From NCBI RefSeq assembly GCF_014192015.1, contig NZ_JACHXJ010000001.1:682001-746000 (forward strand): DNA of 64,000 nt, given 5' to 3'. The translations under genes were made by a program, and so were the position numbers. The stretch comes from Paenibacillus rhizosphaerae. Its GTDB lineage: Bacteria; Bacillota; Bacilli; Paenibacillales; Paenibacillaceae. Shown here piece after piece: positions 16,521-25,490 of the stretch (its first letter is position 1; the number at the start of each line of letters is the position of its first letter). The notes beneath the pieces were generated by a model that was not told the origin of the DNA, did not search any database, and saw only the letters and a list, made by a program, of their open reading frames with translations.

Positions 16521-18113
16521 GTGAAGAAAAAGAAAAAGCAAGCGAAACGCGTGTCCACATTTCTCATTTTAAGTACGGTTTGCGCCGCAGCGCTGGCAGG
16601 CTGCTCATCCGGCAGCGGGGGTGAGGGCGCCTCGGGCGACTCGTCCGCATCTCCTTCTGCAAACGCTTCTGCGGAGGCGGAGAAGCCGCTTAAGCTGAAC
16701 ATTATGCTCCCGATTTTTAAAACAAACTATCCGAAGGATGACAGCCCCGTCGCCGCCGAGCTCGAGAAGCTGACGAACACGGACATCCATTTCGAATGGG
16801 TGCCGAACGCTTCATATGGCGATAAATTCAACATCACGCTTGCATCCGGAAATCTGCCGAAAATCATTTACGTGCCCGATTCGAAGGGACCCAGTTTCGT
16901 GAGCGCCGTCAAATCAGGTGCTTTTTGGGACCTGACCGATAAGCTGAAAAATTATCCGAACCTCAGTCAGGCCAATGAAGTTATTCTGAACAACTCTTCG
17001 ATTAACGGCAAAACGTACGGGATTTACCGCGGGCGCGAGCTCGGCCGCAACGGCGTATATTACCGCCAGGATTGGCTGGAAAAGGTGGGCCTGCAGCAGC
17101 CGAAAACGATCGACGAATTCTATAACATGCTGAAGGCGTTTAAGGAAAAGGATCCGGATGGCAACGGCAAGGACGACACGTACGGTCTGGTGATGGTCAA
17201 GTGGACGGCAGGCTGGGGATCCGGCTTCGACCAGATCAAGCTGTGGTTCGGCGCGCCGAACGTATGGGGCGAAAAGGACGGCAAGCTCGTGCCGGAGTTC
17301 GAATACGACGAATATTTCGAAGCGCTCAAGTTTATGAAGAAGCTGTACGACGAGAAGCTCGTCAATCAGGATTTTGCCGTGATGGATTCGGCGAAATGGA
17401 CCGATCCGCTCGTGAACGGCCAGGCCGGCGCCATTATCGACGTCGTGGACGGAGCGGCCCGGGCCGACGACAAGATTCATGCCGCGCTAAAAGACGCTGG
17501 CAAAGAAGATTCCAGGGAGCAGTACGTGGACGTGTTCGGCGCCGTCACCGGTCCGGATGGACAAATTCATACGCTGCCTACATCCGGTTTCGCCGGCTTG
17601 CTGGCCATCCCGAAATCGAGCGTGAAGAGCGAAGAGGAGGTTGACCGCATCCTGAAGTTCCTCGACCAGCTGAATGAACCGGACCTGCAGACGCTGACCA
17701 GCTTCGGGCTTGAAGGCAAGCATTACAAGAAGATCGACGACAAGACGCTGGAAAGAAGCTCGGATTCAGTGCTGCTCGAGTCGGAAGTCGAAGGGCTGAA
17801 TCAGATGGTGCCGTACATTCCGGAAGGCAAAGGGCTCCAGGTGGCCCAAACGCCGCTTCGTTTGAAGCAAACGGAGGTTCAATTGAAAAACCGGGACACG
17901 ATCGTCGCCAATCCGGCGGAGCCGTTCATTTCCGAAGTGTACGCGCAAAAAGGGCAGCAGCTCGGCAACATCATAAACGATGCCCGGATCAAATTTATCG
18001 TCGGCCAGATCGACGAGAAGGGCTGGCGTGATGCGATCGAGCTGTGGAAAAAATCGGGCGGCGACGACTATGTGAAAGAAATCAACGAGCTGTACACAGC
18101 TTCGAAGTCCTGA
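16521..18113 (+). CDS. Extracellular sugar-binding lipoprotein (LplA/YtcQ-type)
   Basis: A 530-residue solute-binding lipoprotein. A lysine-rich start (KKKKKQAKR) and hydrophobic core end in lipobox LAGC with the lipidated Cys28; a Ser/Ala/Gly-rich linker follows. The rest has the two-lobe type 1 extracellular solute-binding layout of the large (about 500-residue) LplA group, e.g. 'GKTYGIYRGRELGRNGVYYRQDWLEKVGL' (split here: GIYRGRELGRNGVYYRQDWL, about residues 165-184). It captures oligosaccharide for the two upstream permeases. GTG start at 16521 with AAAGGGAGG upstream. Confidence 0.9.
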   Translation: MKKKKKQAKRVSTFLILSTVCAAALAGCSSGSGGEGASGDSSASPSANASAEAEKPLKLNIMLPIFKTNYPKDDSPVAAELEKLTNTDIHFEWVPNASYGDKFNITLASGNLPKIIYVPDSKGPSFVSAVKSGAFWDLTDKLKNYPNLSQANEVILNNSSINGKTYGIYRGRELGRNGVYYRQDWLEKVGLQQPKTIDEFYNMLKAFKEKDPDGNGKDDTYGLVMVKWTAGWGSGFDQIKLWFGAPNVWGEKDGKLVPEFEYDEYFEALKFMKKLYDEKLVNQDFAVMDSAKWTDPLVNGQAGAIIDVVDGAARADDKIHAALKDAGKEDSREQYVDVFGAVTGPDGQIHTLPTSGFAGLLAIPKSSVKSEEEVDRILKFLDQLNEPDLQTLTSFGLEGKHYKKIDDKTLERSSDSVLLESEVEGLNQMVPYIPEGKGLQVAQTPLRLKQTEVQLKNRDTIVANPAEPFISEVYAQKGQQLGNIINDARIKFIVGQIDEKGWRDAIELWKKSGGDDYVKEINELYTASKS

Positions 18114-18218
18114 TCGGCCAAACAGAAGTGTCCGGCGCGGCTGTCCCAAGAGACGGCCGCCTGGGATACGGACTATTTTTATATTCGGGGTACCGTAAAA
18201 CACCTGATTTCACAGCAA

Positions 18219-18246
18219 GCCCCACGTTGTGGGGTTATTTCCGTTC
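18219..18246 (+). repeat. GC hairpin repeat unit, copy 1
   Basis: AGCCCCACGTTGTGGGGTT followed by ATTT forms a 6-bp CCCCAC/GTGGGG hairpin that could serve as a weak terminator after the binding-protein gene. Nearly the same sequence (AGCCCCACTTTGTGGGGTT, then ATTTT) occurs at 32932-32954. Confidence 0.5.
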
Positions 18247-18346
18247 CCCCGGTTTTTTGAACGATTTACTCGGATTTTATGCTGGACATATCCGGGGGGC
18301 GGAGGGTAATGTTTTCTAAAGGGCGGGGTTTTTTATTACAGTTAAT

Positions 18347-18360
18347 TGTATACGCTTACA
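18347..18360 (+). promoter_or_regulatory. cre-like site upstream of the YesS-like regulator
   Basis: TGTATACGCTTACA matches the CcpA site consensus TGWAANCGNTNWCA at 13 of 14 positions. It lies 84 bases before the regulator start. The remaining bases of the 18114-18443 interval hold a hairpin repeat and no gene. Confidence 0.55.
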
Positions 18361-18443
18361 TATTTGAGTGACATGATTGAATACCATTTGCCTCGCCATA
18401 AAGGCGGGTAAGACAAATTCTGGATATGGTTGGTGAGCTGACG

Positions 18444-20771
18444 ATGAATGGATGGAAGTCGGTAATGGCCCGCTTATCTGGCGGCGGATCGGGCAGCTTT
18501 TACAGAAAAAGCCTGATTATGTTCTTGTTTGTGGCCGGCATTCCCGGGATCATCACGGGGATGCTTGTGTACTCCATGGCGGGCGGCAGGCTGGAGAAGG
18601 AGCTGCTGAAGCTCCATAATGACCAGATTGAGCAGCGGTCGCTGAACATGGACAAGCAGCTGTCCAACCTTGAAATGATGCTGGCGCATTGGGCGTTTGA
18701 CTCGCGTTTTGACTATTCGCTTAGCGGCCACGACTTCGTGCGCGACTTCGAAAAAACGCGCGACATCACAAACACGCTGCTGGTGATGCAGGGCTCCAAT
18801 ACGATGATCCATAACGTCAGCCTTTATTTGCGCGGAGACCAGAGGATATTGTTTTATCCGGAATACTCGGCCTTGAATGACCGGCAGCTTATCTCCCAGT
18901 ACGACCGTCTGTTGGATGCGGGAAAGACGACGTATTGGACGCAGCAGGCACTTGACCCAGACCAGCCGGGAAAGCGGGAATTGACGTTTGTGCATCTTAT
19001 CCCGGGGGGCAGCTCAAATCCGCTCGGGGCTTTGATCGTGAGACTGGACAACGATCAAGTCGCAGAGGTGCTGCGGACGTTGACTCCTTATGCAGACGGG
19101 GAGAACTTTCTGATGGAAGCGGGCGGCGGCTTGTACGTGTCGGCCAACGGCAACCGGATGGATTCGCCTTTTGTTAAGGCGGTCCGCGGTGAAGTGGAAT
19201 CCGAGGGGAAGGCGCGAGGGTCTTTTCTCTTTGAGTGGGACGGCAAAACCTATGCGGTCACGTACGGCTATTTCGCACGTATCATGGACAACTGGCTGTA
19301 CGTGTCGGCCTCGCCGATTACGAACATTACTGCCCCGGTCGTGCTCATATCCAAAGTCATTCTGGCGGTCAGCCTGAGTGCCCTTCTGCTGGCGGTGGTG
19401 CTGGCGTGGCTCGCCTCGAAGCGGATGTATTCACCGGTCAAACGGCTGATGGCGAATTTGCAGCCGCACGCTCCCCTAGCGGGAGAAGGACGCGTCGACG
19501 AATTTGCGATGATCGAGCGGCAGTGGCAGCACTTAAGCCGGGAGAGCCGGGAGCTGAACGCCAAGCTGCTGGAGCAGCTGCCCCATGTGAAGGAAAGCTT
19601 CCTCCATCAGCTGCTGCAGGGGTATTTGTACGCGTATTCGGAGGAGGATCTCCGATCGCGTATGGAACGGTACAAATGGCAGGTGTGCGGGAAGCAGTTC
19701 GTCGTGCTGTACGTTCATTTGACCGGCATCGCCGCCATGGAGGGGAAATTCAAGTTCGGGGACGAGGGGCTGGTCACTTTTGCGTCGGTCAACATGATTG
19801 AAGAGCTGGCAGCCGCAAATTTCGAGCAGAGCAGCACGATCAATTTCCACGACCTCGGATCGGGCGTGCTGCTGATCCTGCCGGAAGGAGAGCCGTGCGC
19901 AGAGCCGATCAAGGTGTTCAGCGAGGAGCTGACACAAGCGGTCAATCGGCTGCTGAACATGCGCGTTACCATCGCCGTCAGCCGGACCATGAACCGCATC
20001 AGCGACATTCCGCTCGCCTTTGAAGGTGTGAAACATGCTGCAAGCTTCCGCAACTTCGAGCATGACAATCAGATCATCGAGATGGAGCAGCTGAACTACG
20101 AAGACGGGGCCGAGCCTCCGTATCCGTTTACGCTGGAGCGGGAGTTCCTGCAGGCGCTTCGCACCGGACAGGAAGCGGATGCCCGGGCCCTGCTCGCCGA
20201 CTTTCAGGATGCGCTGTCCGTACAAGGAGCCAAGGCGATCGATGTCCAGCAGGGAATGCTGCATCTGCTCGGATCCGTACAGCACGCGATCCTTGTATCC
20301 GGCATCCAGCCGAACCGCCTGTTCAAAGGCGCCAACTTGTATGAGCAGCTCTCGCAGATGAAAGAGCCGGCCGCCTTCCGGGACTGGTTCGAGGCGAAGG
20401 TCATCGCTCCGTTCATGCAGGAGCTGACGAACCGGTCGGACTGCCAGGTCAAACAGCTGATGGAGCAGGCGATGATCTACATGCAGCAGAACTACATGCT
20501 CGATATTTCGCTCGATAACTGCGCCGACCATATCGGCACGAATCCTTTTTTTCTGAGCAAGTCGTTTAAGCGGGTTACCGGCAAAAACTTTATCGATTAC
20601 CTGACCGAGCTTCGCCTGGAAAAAGCGAAGGAGCTGCTGCGGGAATCGGAGCTGAAGATCAACACCGTCGCTGAGCAGGTCGGCTACCAGCACAGCTATT
20701 TTAACCGGATCTTTAAAAAGCTTGAGGGAATGACGCCAACCCGCTACCGCGAGCTGAGCCGGGCGGAATAG
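18444..20771 (+). CDS. Membrane-bound AraC-family regulator, YesS-like
   Basis: A 775-residue transcription factor: a membrane helix near residues 20-40, an extracellular sensor region (about 45-290), a second helix around 300-320 ('VILISKVILAVSLSALLLAV'), a cytoplasmic middle and a C-terminal AraC/XylS double helix-turn-helix (about 680-775; 'DYLTELRLEKAKELLRES', 'VAEQVGYQHSYFNRIFKKL'). Such proteins sense carbohydrate directly or through binding proteins and activate nearby uptake and degradation genes, as B. subtilis YesS does for rhamnogalacturonan. ATG 18444 is chosen because TTGGTGAG precedes it; ATG 18426 has no site. A terminator follows. Confidence 0.88.
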   Translation: MNGWKSVMARLSGGGSGSFYRKSLIMFLFVAGIPGIITGMLVYSMAGGRLEKELLKLHNDQIEQRSLNMDKQLSNLEMMLAHWAFDSRFDYSLSGHDFVRDFEKTRDITNTLLVMQGSNTMIHNVSLYLRGDQRILFYPEYSALNDRQLISQYDRLLDAGKTTYWTQQALDPDQPGKRELTFVHLIPGGSSNPLGALIVRLDNDQVAEVLRTLTPYADGENFLMEAGGGLYVSANGNRMDSPFVKAVRGEVESEGKARGSFLFEWDGKTYAVTYGYFARIMDNWLYVSASPITNITAPVVLISKVILAVSLSALLLAVVLAWLASKRMYSPVKRLMANLQPHAPLAGEGRVDEFAMIERQWQHLSRESRELNAKLLEQLPHVKESFLHQLLQGYLYAYSEEDLRSRMERYKWQVCGKQFVVLYVHLTGIAAMEGKFKFGDEGLVTFASVNMIEELAAANFEQSSTINFHDLGSGVLLILPEGEPCAEPIKVFSEELTQAVNRLLNMRVTIAVSRTMNRISDIPLAFEGVKHAASFRNFEHDNQIIEMEQLNYEDGAEPPYPFTLEREFLQALRTGQEADARALLADFQDALSVQGAKAIDVQQGMLHLLGSVQHAILVSGIQPNRLFKGANLYEQLSQMKEPAAFRDWFEAKVIAPFMQELTNRSDCQVKQLMEQAMIYMQQNYMLDISLDNCADHIGTNPFFLSKSFKRVTGKNFIDYLTELRLEKAKELLRESELKINTVAEQVGYQHSYFNRIFKKLEGMTPTRYRELSRAE

Positions 20772-20794
20772 GCACAGCGATGCTGCGCGGAAGA

Positions 20795-20839
20795 AGCCGG
20801 CAGTGGTTCTACAAGAAACCGCTGCCGGCTTTTTATGCT
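20795..20839 (+). terminator. Terminator after the YesS-like gene
   Basis: AGCCGGCAGTGGTT pairs with AACCGCTGCCGGCT (one wobble) around a CTACAAGA-type loop, followed by TTTTTA. Confidence 0.85.
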
Positions 20840-20976
20840 GCCGCTGCTACTCCAAGGAGCCAGTCCAAGCATGCTCTTCAGGAGGCAGACCTCTGATGCC
20901 TACCCTGCCTGCAAGAATGTGCAAGCCGGGTGAAAACGTGCAATGCTTCCGCATCGGGCCCGCCAAGAAAGTGCCA

Positions 20977-21005
20977 TTGCCGGGAAAACGGCCGTTCTCT
21001 ACACT
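20977..21005 (+). promoter_or_regulatory. Candidate promoter of the YetA-like/YesU-like pair
   Basis: TTGCCG (20977-20982), 17-base spacer, TACACT (21000-21005). The -35 context CATTGCCGGGAAAA repeats that of the ABC operon promoter at 14339-14350. Two GTGCAA boxes lie upstream (20919 and 20938) and could be activator sites. Confidence 0.4.
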
Positions 21006-21059
21006 GAAGGCGTGATCACAAAAGCGGAAGCAAACGAAATGCCAAAAGGAGATGAGTCC

Positions 21060-23663
21060 ATGAACGAAACCCGAGTAAACTTACGTTGGCTGAAGGACGC
21101 CCCGACCGTTCCGGCCGGGGTGACATGGGGCATGCCGTGGAAGGAAGGACAGCTGCAGAGAGACGAGCCGTTGGCACTGCACGCGCAGGAAGGCGGCGGG
21201 ATTCCCGCCCTGCAGAGCTGGCCGGCCGCGTATTGGCCGGACGGCAGCGTCAAATGGACGGCACATGCAGCCGTTTTTCCCGCAGGAGCACCCTCCAGCT
21301 ACGCCGTTGAGAAAGGGGAAGCCGCACGGACGGCATCGGCGCCTTCATTGTCCGTTACTGAGACGGATGAAGGCATTCAAGTGGACACGGGAGTGTTTTC
21401 TTTTCACATTCCGAAGAGCGGCAGCCGGATTATAAGCAGCGTGCACCGGGACGGAGTCCTCGTCTGCTCCGGCGGGGAATTAATCGCCGTCAAGGAAAGC
21501 GTAAGTGAGCTGACCGGCGCGCGTACGATCCGGGAGGAGCGGTATCAATCCCGGATTTATTCGGCAAAGGTGGAGCAGGCCGGGCCTGTGAGGGCGGTCG
21601 TCAAGCTGACAGGCCGGCACCGCACCGTGAACGGGACCGCGGAGTGGCTGCCGTTTTCGCTGCGGCTATACGCCTACGCGGGGCTGGAGTCCATTCGGAT
21701 CGTGCACACGTTTTTTTACGACGGCAATCCGAACGAAGATTTCGTGAAGGGACTCGGCATCCGTTTCGTGCTGCCGATGCGGGAGAAGCTGTATAACCGC
21801 CACGTCCGTTTCGCCGGTGATACCGGCTATTTGAGCGAATCGCCGAAGACGCTGCATACGCGGCGGACGAAAGGCAAATATATGGACTTGTTCAAGCGTC
21901 AGCTGGATGGCGAAACGCTGATCGACGAACAAATGGACGACGATTATTTTATGAACCTGCTGGAGGAATCGGCTTGCTGGGACGGCTTTAAGCTGGCACA
22001 GCTCTCGGCCGATCATTACCGGATGGCCAAACGGACACAGCCCGGCTGCAGCTGGGTCAAAGCCGCCGAAGGGCGCAGAGCGCGCGGCGTCGCCTACGTC
22101 GGCGGCCCGGGCGGGGGGCTGGCGCTGGCCATGCGCCATTTTTGGCAGAAGCACCCCGCCGGTATTGAGGCGCACGGGATGACTGGAGATGAGGCGCAGC
22201 TGACCGCCTGGTTCTGGTCGCCGGAAGCTCCGGCCATGGATATGCGTCATTACGATACGAAAACGCATGTCGAATCGTCGTACGAAGGCGCAGAGGAGAT
22301 GCGGGCAACCCCTTACGGCGTCGCAAACACGAGCGAGCTGACGATCTGGTGCCGCGAATCGACCCCTTCGCCGGCGGAACTGGAGGCTTACGCAGGGCAT
22401 AACGAATCGCCTCCTCAGCTCGCGTGCGATCCCGACTATTTGCACCGTCAGGGCGCATTCGGCATCTGGAGCCTGCCGGACCGGGGGACGCCGGCCAAGG
22501 CACGCCTTGAAGAGAAGCTGGACGGCATCATCGCTTTCTTCCAAAGGGAGGTGGAACAGCGGCACTGGTACGGGTTCTGGGATTACGGCGATTTCATGCA
22601 CAGCTATGATCCGGCCCGCCACGTCTGGAACTACGACCTGGGCGGCTGCGCATGGCAGAATACGGAGCTGGTTCCGAACATGTGGCTGTGGCTGATGTTT
22701 TTGCGCTCGGGGCGCGAAGACATTTTCCGGATGGCGGAGGCGATGACGCGGCATACGAGCGAGGTCGACGTATACCATTTCGGCGAATACGCCGGGCTCG
22801 GCTCCCGGCACAACGTCGTCCATTGGGGCTGCGGCTGCAAGGAGGCCCGGATCGGCATGGCCGGCCTGCACCGGTACTACTTCTATTTGACGGCGGACGA
22901 GCGGATCGGAGACATGATGGACGAGGCGAGGGATGCCGATTATACGACCGTCCACATCGACCCGATGCGGGCCTATTTTCCAAAAGACGAGCACAAGACG
23001 CATATTCGGGTCGGCCCGGACTGGGCGGCATTCAGCTCGAACTGGATGACCCGCTGGGAGCGGCAGGAGGATACGTTGTACCGCGATAAGCTGCTGACCG
23101 GCATTGCATGCATTAAGCAGGCCAATTACGGTCTGATTTCCGGCCCGACCTACGGCTACGATCCGCAAACCGGCGTGCTGACGCCGATGGGCGACGACAA
23201 CTGGGGCCGCCATCTGGCACTCTGCATGGGAGCGCCGCAGGTGTGGTTCGAGCTGTCCGCCATGCTGAAGGATGATGAGTGGAACGAAATGATGGCCGAT
23301 TTCGGCATTTTCTACAACCTCTCACAGGAAGAAAAGGACAACATCACAGGCGGGGCCATCAGCACAAAGCGGTTTGAGCATCCGGTGCTGACCCTGGCGC
23401 TCGTTGCGTATGGGGCATGGTACCGGAAGGATAAACGGACGGCTGATTTTGCGTGGTCGACGCTGCTGGGTCACCGGTTTGCCCGTACGGACCTTGAGGA
23501 AGACGCCGCGGCCGTCACCTATGTTAACGAGCTGCGCGAATTGGAGTGGATGAACACGAACGAGGCGTCGCAGTGGTCGCTGAACACGATCATCAGCCTG
23601 GCGCTGATCTCGGACGCCCTGCCGGAGGAGGCGGTGTCGGCTGGGCAGAAAGCGCAGGTATAA
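21060..23663 (+). CDS. YetA-like / PcRGLX-type exo-rhamnogalacturonan lyase family protein
   Basis: An 867-residue cytosolic protein with no signal peptide. The N-terminus ('LRWLKDAPTVPAGVTWGMPW') and the total length match B. subtilis YetA (857), a member of the RIFT-barrel family related to the Penicillium exo-rhamnogalacturonan lyase PcRGLX (PL26). The central and C-terminal parts are Trp/Tyr/His-rich ('HWYGFWDYGDFMHSYD', 'GLGSRHNVVHWGCGCKEARI') as in alpha/alpha-barrel polysaccharide lyases. It probably cleaves or modifies imported rhamnogalacturonan fragments; YetA itself has no proven activity. ATG 21060 follows AAAAGGAGATG. The YesU-like gene begins 51 bases downstream. Confidence 0.82.
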   Translation: MNETRVNLRWLKDAPTVPAGVTWGMPWKEGQLQRDEPLALHAQEGGGIPALQSWPAAYWPDGSVKWTAHAAVFPAGAPSSYAVEKGEAARTASAPSLSVTETDEGIQVDTGVFSFHIPKSGSRIISSVHRDGVLVCSGGELIAVKESVSELTGARTIREERYQSRIYSAKVEQAGPVRAVVKLTGRHRTVNGTAEWLPFSLRLYAYAGLESIRIVHTFFYDGNPNEDFVKGLGIRFVLPMREKLYNRHVRFAGDTGYLSESPKTLHTRRTKGKYMDLFKRQLDGETLIDEQMDDDYFMNLLEESACWDGFKLAQLSADHYRMAKRTQPGCSWVKAAEGRRARGVAYVGGPGGGLALAMRHFWQKHPAGIEAHGMTGDEAQLTAWFWSPEAPAMDMRHYDTKTHVESSYEGAEEMRATPYGVANTSELTIWCRESTPSPAELEAYAGHNESPPQLACDPDYLHRQGAFGIWSLPDRGTPAKARLEEKLDGIIAFFQREVEQRHWYGFWDYGDFMHSYDPARHVWNYDLGGCAWQNTELVPNMWLWLMFLRSGREDIFRMAEAMTRHTSEVDVYHFGEYAGLGSRHNVVHWGCGCKEARIGMAGLHRYYFYLTADERIGDMMDEARDADYTTVHIDPMRAYFPKDEHKTHIRVGPDWAAFSSNWMTRWERQEDTLYRDKLLTGIACIKQANYGLISGPTYGYDPQTGVLTPMGDDNWGRHLALCMGAPQVWFELSAMLKDDEWNEMMADFGIFYNLSQEEKDNITGGAISTKRFEHPVLTLALVAYGAWYRKDKRTADFAWSTLLGHRFARTDLEEDAAAVTYVNELRELEWMNTNEASQWSLNTIISLALISDALPEEAVSAGQKAQV

Positions 23664-23714
23664 CACTCGATGAGGAGGCCGGTCCGGCCTCCTGGGAAGG
23701 AGGTGCGCATAGCG

Positions 23715-24449
23715 ATGCAAACGGATCCATCGACCGGGAGCGGGAACATGCAAGACACCCGCAGCCTACTTATTCCTATAGGGTGGGAGAGCATTTACGC
23801 GAATCCGCTCGCGATGCCGGAGCATGCTGCCGGTTTTCGCATGGAAGGGCAGGCCGCTGTCACGTTTCCTTTGGGCCGGATGCGGCTCGAAAGCGTTCTT
23901 GACGAGGCCGAAGGCCAGCGCGCCAATTTCGTGCTGTGGTGCCCGGAGGATTTTCCCGCGGAGGCTGCCGTGTCGTGGGATTTTTGGCCGGTGCGCGAGC
24001 CGGGGCTCGCGATCATGTTTTTTAGCGCAAGCGGCAAGAACGGCATGGATTTGTTCGACCCTTCGTTCAAGCCGCGAACGGGAGAATACGATCAATATCA
24101 TCACGGCAATATGAACGCCTTTCATGTGTCTTACTTCCGGAGGAAATGGGCGGAGGAGCGAAAGTTTCAGACATGCAATTTGCGCAAAAGCTACGGCTTC
24201 CATCTGGTCACGCAAGGCGCCGACCCGATTCCAGGCGTGATGGATGCGGCCGGCCCTTACCGGATGCTGATCGTCAAAGAGGGGAGGCGCATTACCTTTG
24301 CCGTCAACGATCTCCCCTTGTTCGTATGGGAAGACGACGGAGTGTCCTACGGACCGCCTCTTGGAGGCGGCAGGCTCGGCTTCCGCCAGATGGCGCCGCT
24401 GATTGGCGAGTACGCCAATTTAACCGTTTATGCCAAAAGCAAGCCTTAA
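23715..24449 (+). CDS. YesU-like DUF1961 protein
   Basis: A 244-residue soluble protein matching DUF1961: 'FVLWCPEDFPAEAAVSWDFWPVREPGLAIMFFSASG' (split: WDFWPVREPGLAIMFFSASG), 'GEYDQYHHGNMNAFHVSYFR', 'GGRLGFRQMAPLIGEYANLTV'. The fold is a concanavalin-like jelly roll, as in sugar-binding or hydrolysing proteins, and B. subtilis yesU lies in the rhamnogalacturonan cluster, but no activity is established. ATG 23715 is chosen because AGGAGGTG precedes it by 7 bases; the in-frame ATG at 23670 has no site. It is co-transcribed with the YetA-like gene. Confidence 0.85.
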   Translation: MQTDPSTGSGNMQDTRSLLIPIGWESIYANPLAMPEHAAGFRMEGQAAVTFPLGRMRLESVLDEAEGQRANFVLWCPEDFPAEAAVSWDFWPVREPGLAIMFFSASGKNGMDLFDPSFKPRTGEYDQYHHGNMNAFHVSYFRRKWAEERKFQTCNLRKSYGFHLVTQGADPIPGVMDAAGPYRMLIVKEGRRITFAVNDLPLFVWEDDGVSYGPPLGGGRLGFRQMAPLIGEYANLTVYAKSKP

Positions 24450-24537
24450 CCACGGAATCCCGGTCAATTAGGCTGCTGGGTTCACCGGATCGACTTTGCG
24501 GAGGGCTGTTCATTCATATGGGCAACCCAAATCCAAA

Positions 24538-24574
24538 CAAAAACTCCTTTCCGCTCTCTGGGAAAGGAGTTTTT
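24538..24574. terminator. Bidirectional terminator between convergent genes
   Basis: AAACTCCTTTCC pairs with GGGAAAGGAGTTT around GCTCTCT, with A-run and T-run on opposite sides, so it can serve the YesU-like gene and the minus-strand gene at 24594. Confidence 0.88.
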
Positions 24575-24593
24575 GCCGCTGACCGAGACTGTA

Positions 24594-25109
24594 TTAAATG
24601 TGCTGCGTATAGTTATCGGTTTCCACCGCAAACTGAAAATCCTCGATATCAAAAACATGCACCGGCACCGCAGCCTCGACGATCCGCTGGATCAGCTCGA
24701 TCTGGTCGGTGAGCACCGGGGCTTCCTCCCGCTGCGAGGACAGCAGCAGCTCTGTCTCTACCGGGTCGAACAGCTCGCCATAGGGAGCGGTGTCCATCGC
24801 GTTGATGACCGTTATCCGCGCCGATTCACCAAGGAGGATCGAGGGGCTCTTAGCCCATGGCATATGGAGCGCTTTCTGAATTTTCTTTTTGTTCAGCGGT
24901 TCCTCGAAATAGGCGGTCAGCTCCTTGATTCTGGCCTTCACGTACCTGTCGTCCTCCGCAGAGCTCATCAGCGGCTCATCGCTGTCCTGAAGCTCATACA
25001 GCTCCAGCAGGCTGGTATAAGGCACGATATATTCAACCGGGACGCTCGTCTGGAGCAATTCTCCATAGATCGCCACCATGACCGCTTCTGTAACGAATTG
25101 TCTAGACAT
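24594..25109 (-). CDS. Conserved hypothetical protein of Paenibacillaceae type
   Basis: A 171-residue soluble acidic protein without membrane segments. It begins 'MSRQFVTEAVMVAIYGELLQ', has 'VEYIVPYTSLLELYELQDSD' and ends in acidic 'VHVFDIEDFQFAVETDN'. Similar Paenibacillus proteins are known to me only under a doubtful 'ADP-heptose synthase' label; no nucleotidyltransferase motif is visible, so I give no function. ATG 25109 has an AGGAGGT site 7 bases upstream; a longer frame upstream has none. Confidence 0.75.
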   Translation of the reverse strand: MSRQFVTEAVMVAIYGELLQTSVPVEYIVPYTSLLELYELQDSDEPLMSSAEDDRYVKARIKELTAYFEEPLNKKKIQKALHMPWAKSPSILLGESARITVINAMDTAPYGELFDPVETELLLSSQREEAPVLTDQIELIQRIVEAAVPVHVFDIEDFQFAVETDNYTQHI

Positions 25110-25490
25110 CAAGAACCTCCTGAATCTTAAGTATCTAACCCAACCTGACCTTGCTGGGATAATGTATAATGATCGATACAGGAACAAAGTCCGATCTTAC
25201 ATTTAAAGATATCTAATCATTGAAGGGGGGAAATGTCAACTCATGAGCGTTAGGAAAAGGCAATTCAGTCCGGATTTGAACCGATTGTGGCCCCTTATTC
25301 CCACCGGACTGGGAGGAGCGCTCCGGTTTGCCTGCTGCCGCAAGCCGGGAGGATTGGATCCTATGCCTAGCAGCGGATGCGGCTGATCCGAACAAGGAAT
25401 GATATAAGAGGCGTCCGGATTGCCGACGCAGATTCGCCTCTACCCACGCCATTAGCCTGACTGACAGCCAGAAAGGAGAGGGAATGTTTT
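25110..25490. other. Intergenic region upstream of the YgaD-like exporter
   Basis: No convincing gene is seen. A TATAAT box stands at 25165-25170 on plus. A 47-codon frame from ATG 25242 ('MSVRKRQFSPDLNRLWPLIP') has GAAGGGGGG only at a long distance and is Gly/Pro/Cys-rich; I do not call it a gene. Confidence 0.4.

Noticed and set aside
18114..18330. Small ORF downstream of the sugar-binding lipoprotein
   Set aside because: No ribosome site; composition not protein-like; contains the hairpin repeat.
21666..23213. Minus-strand reading frame (515 codons) opposite the YetA-like gene
   Set aside because: Composition rich in Arg/Pro/Val typical of antisense shadows; no start signal.
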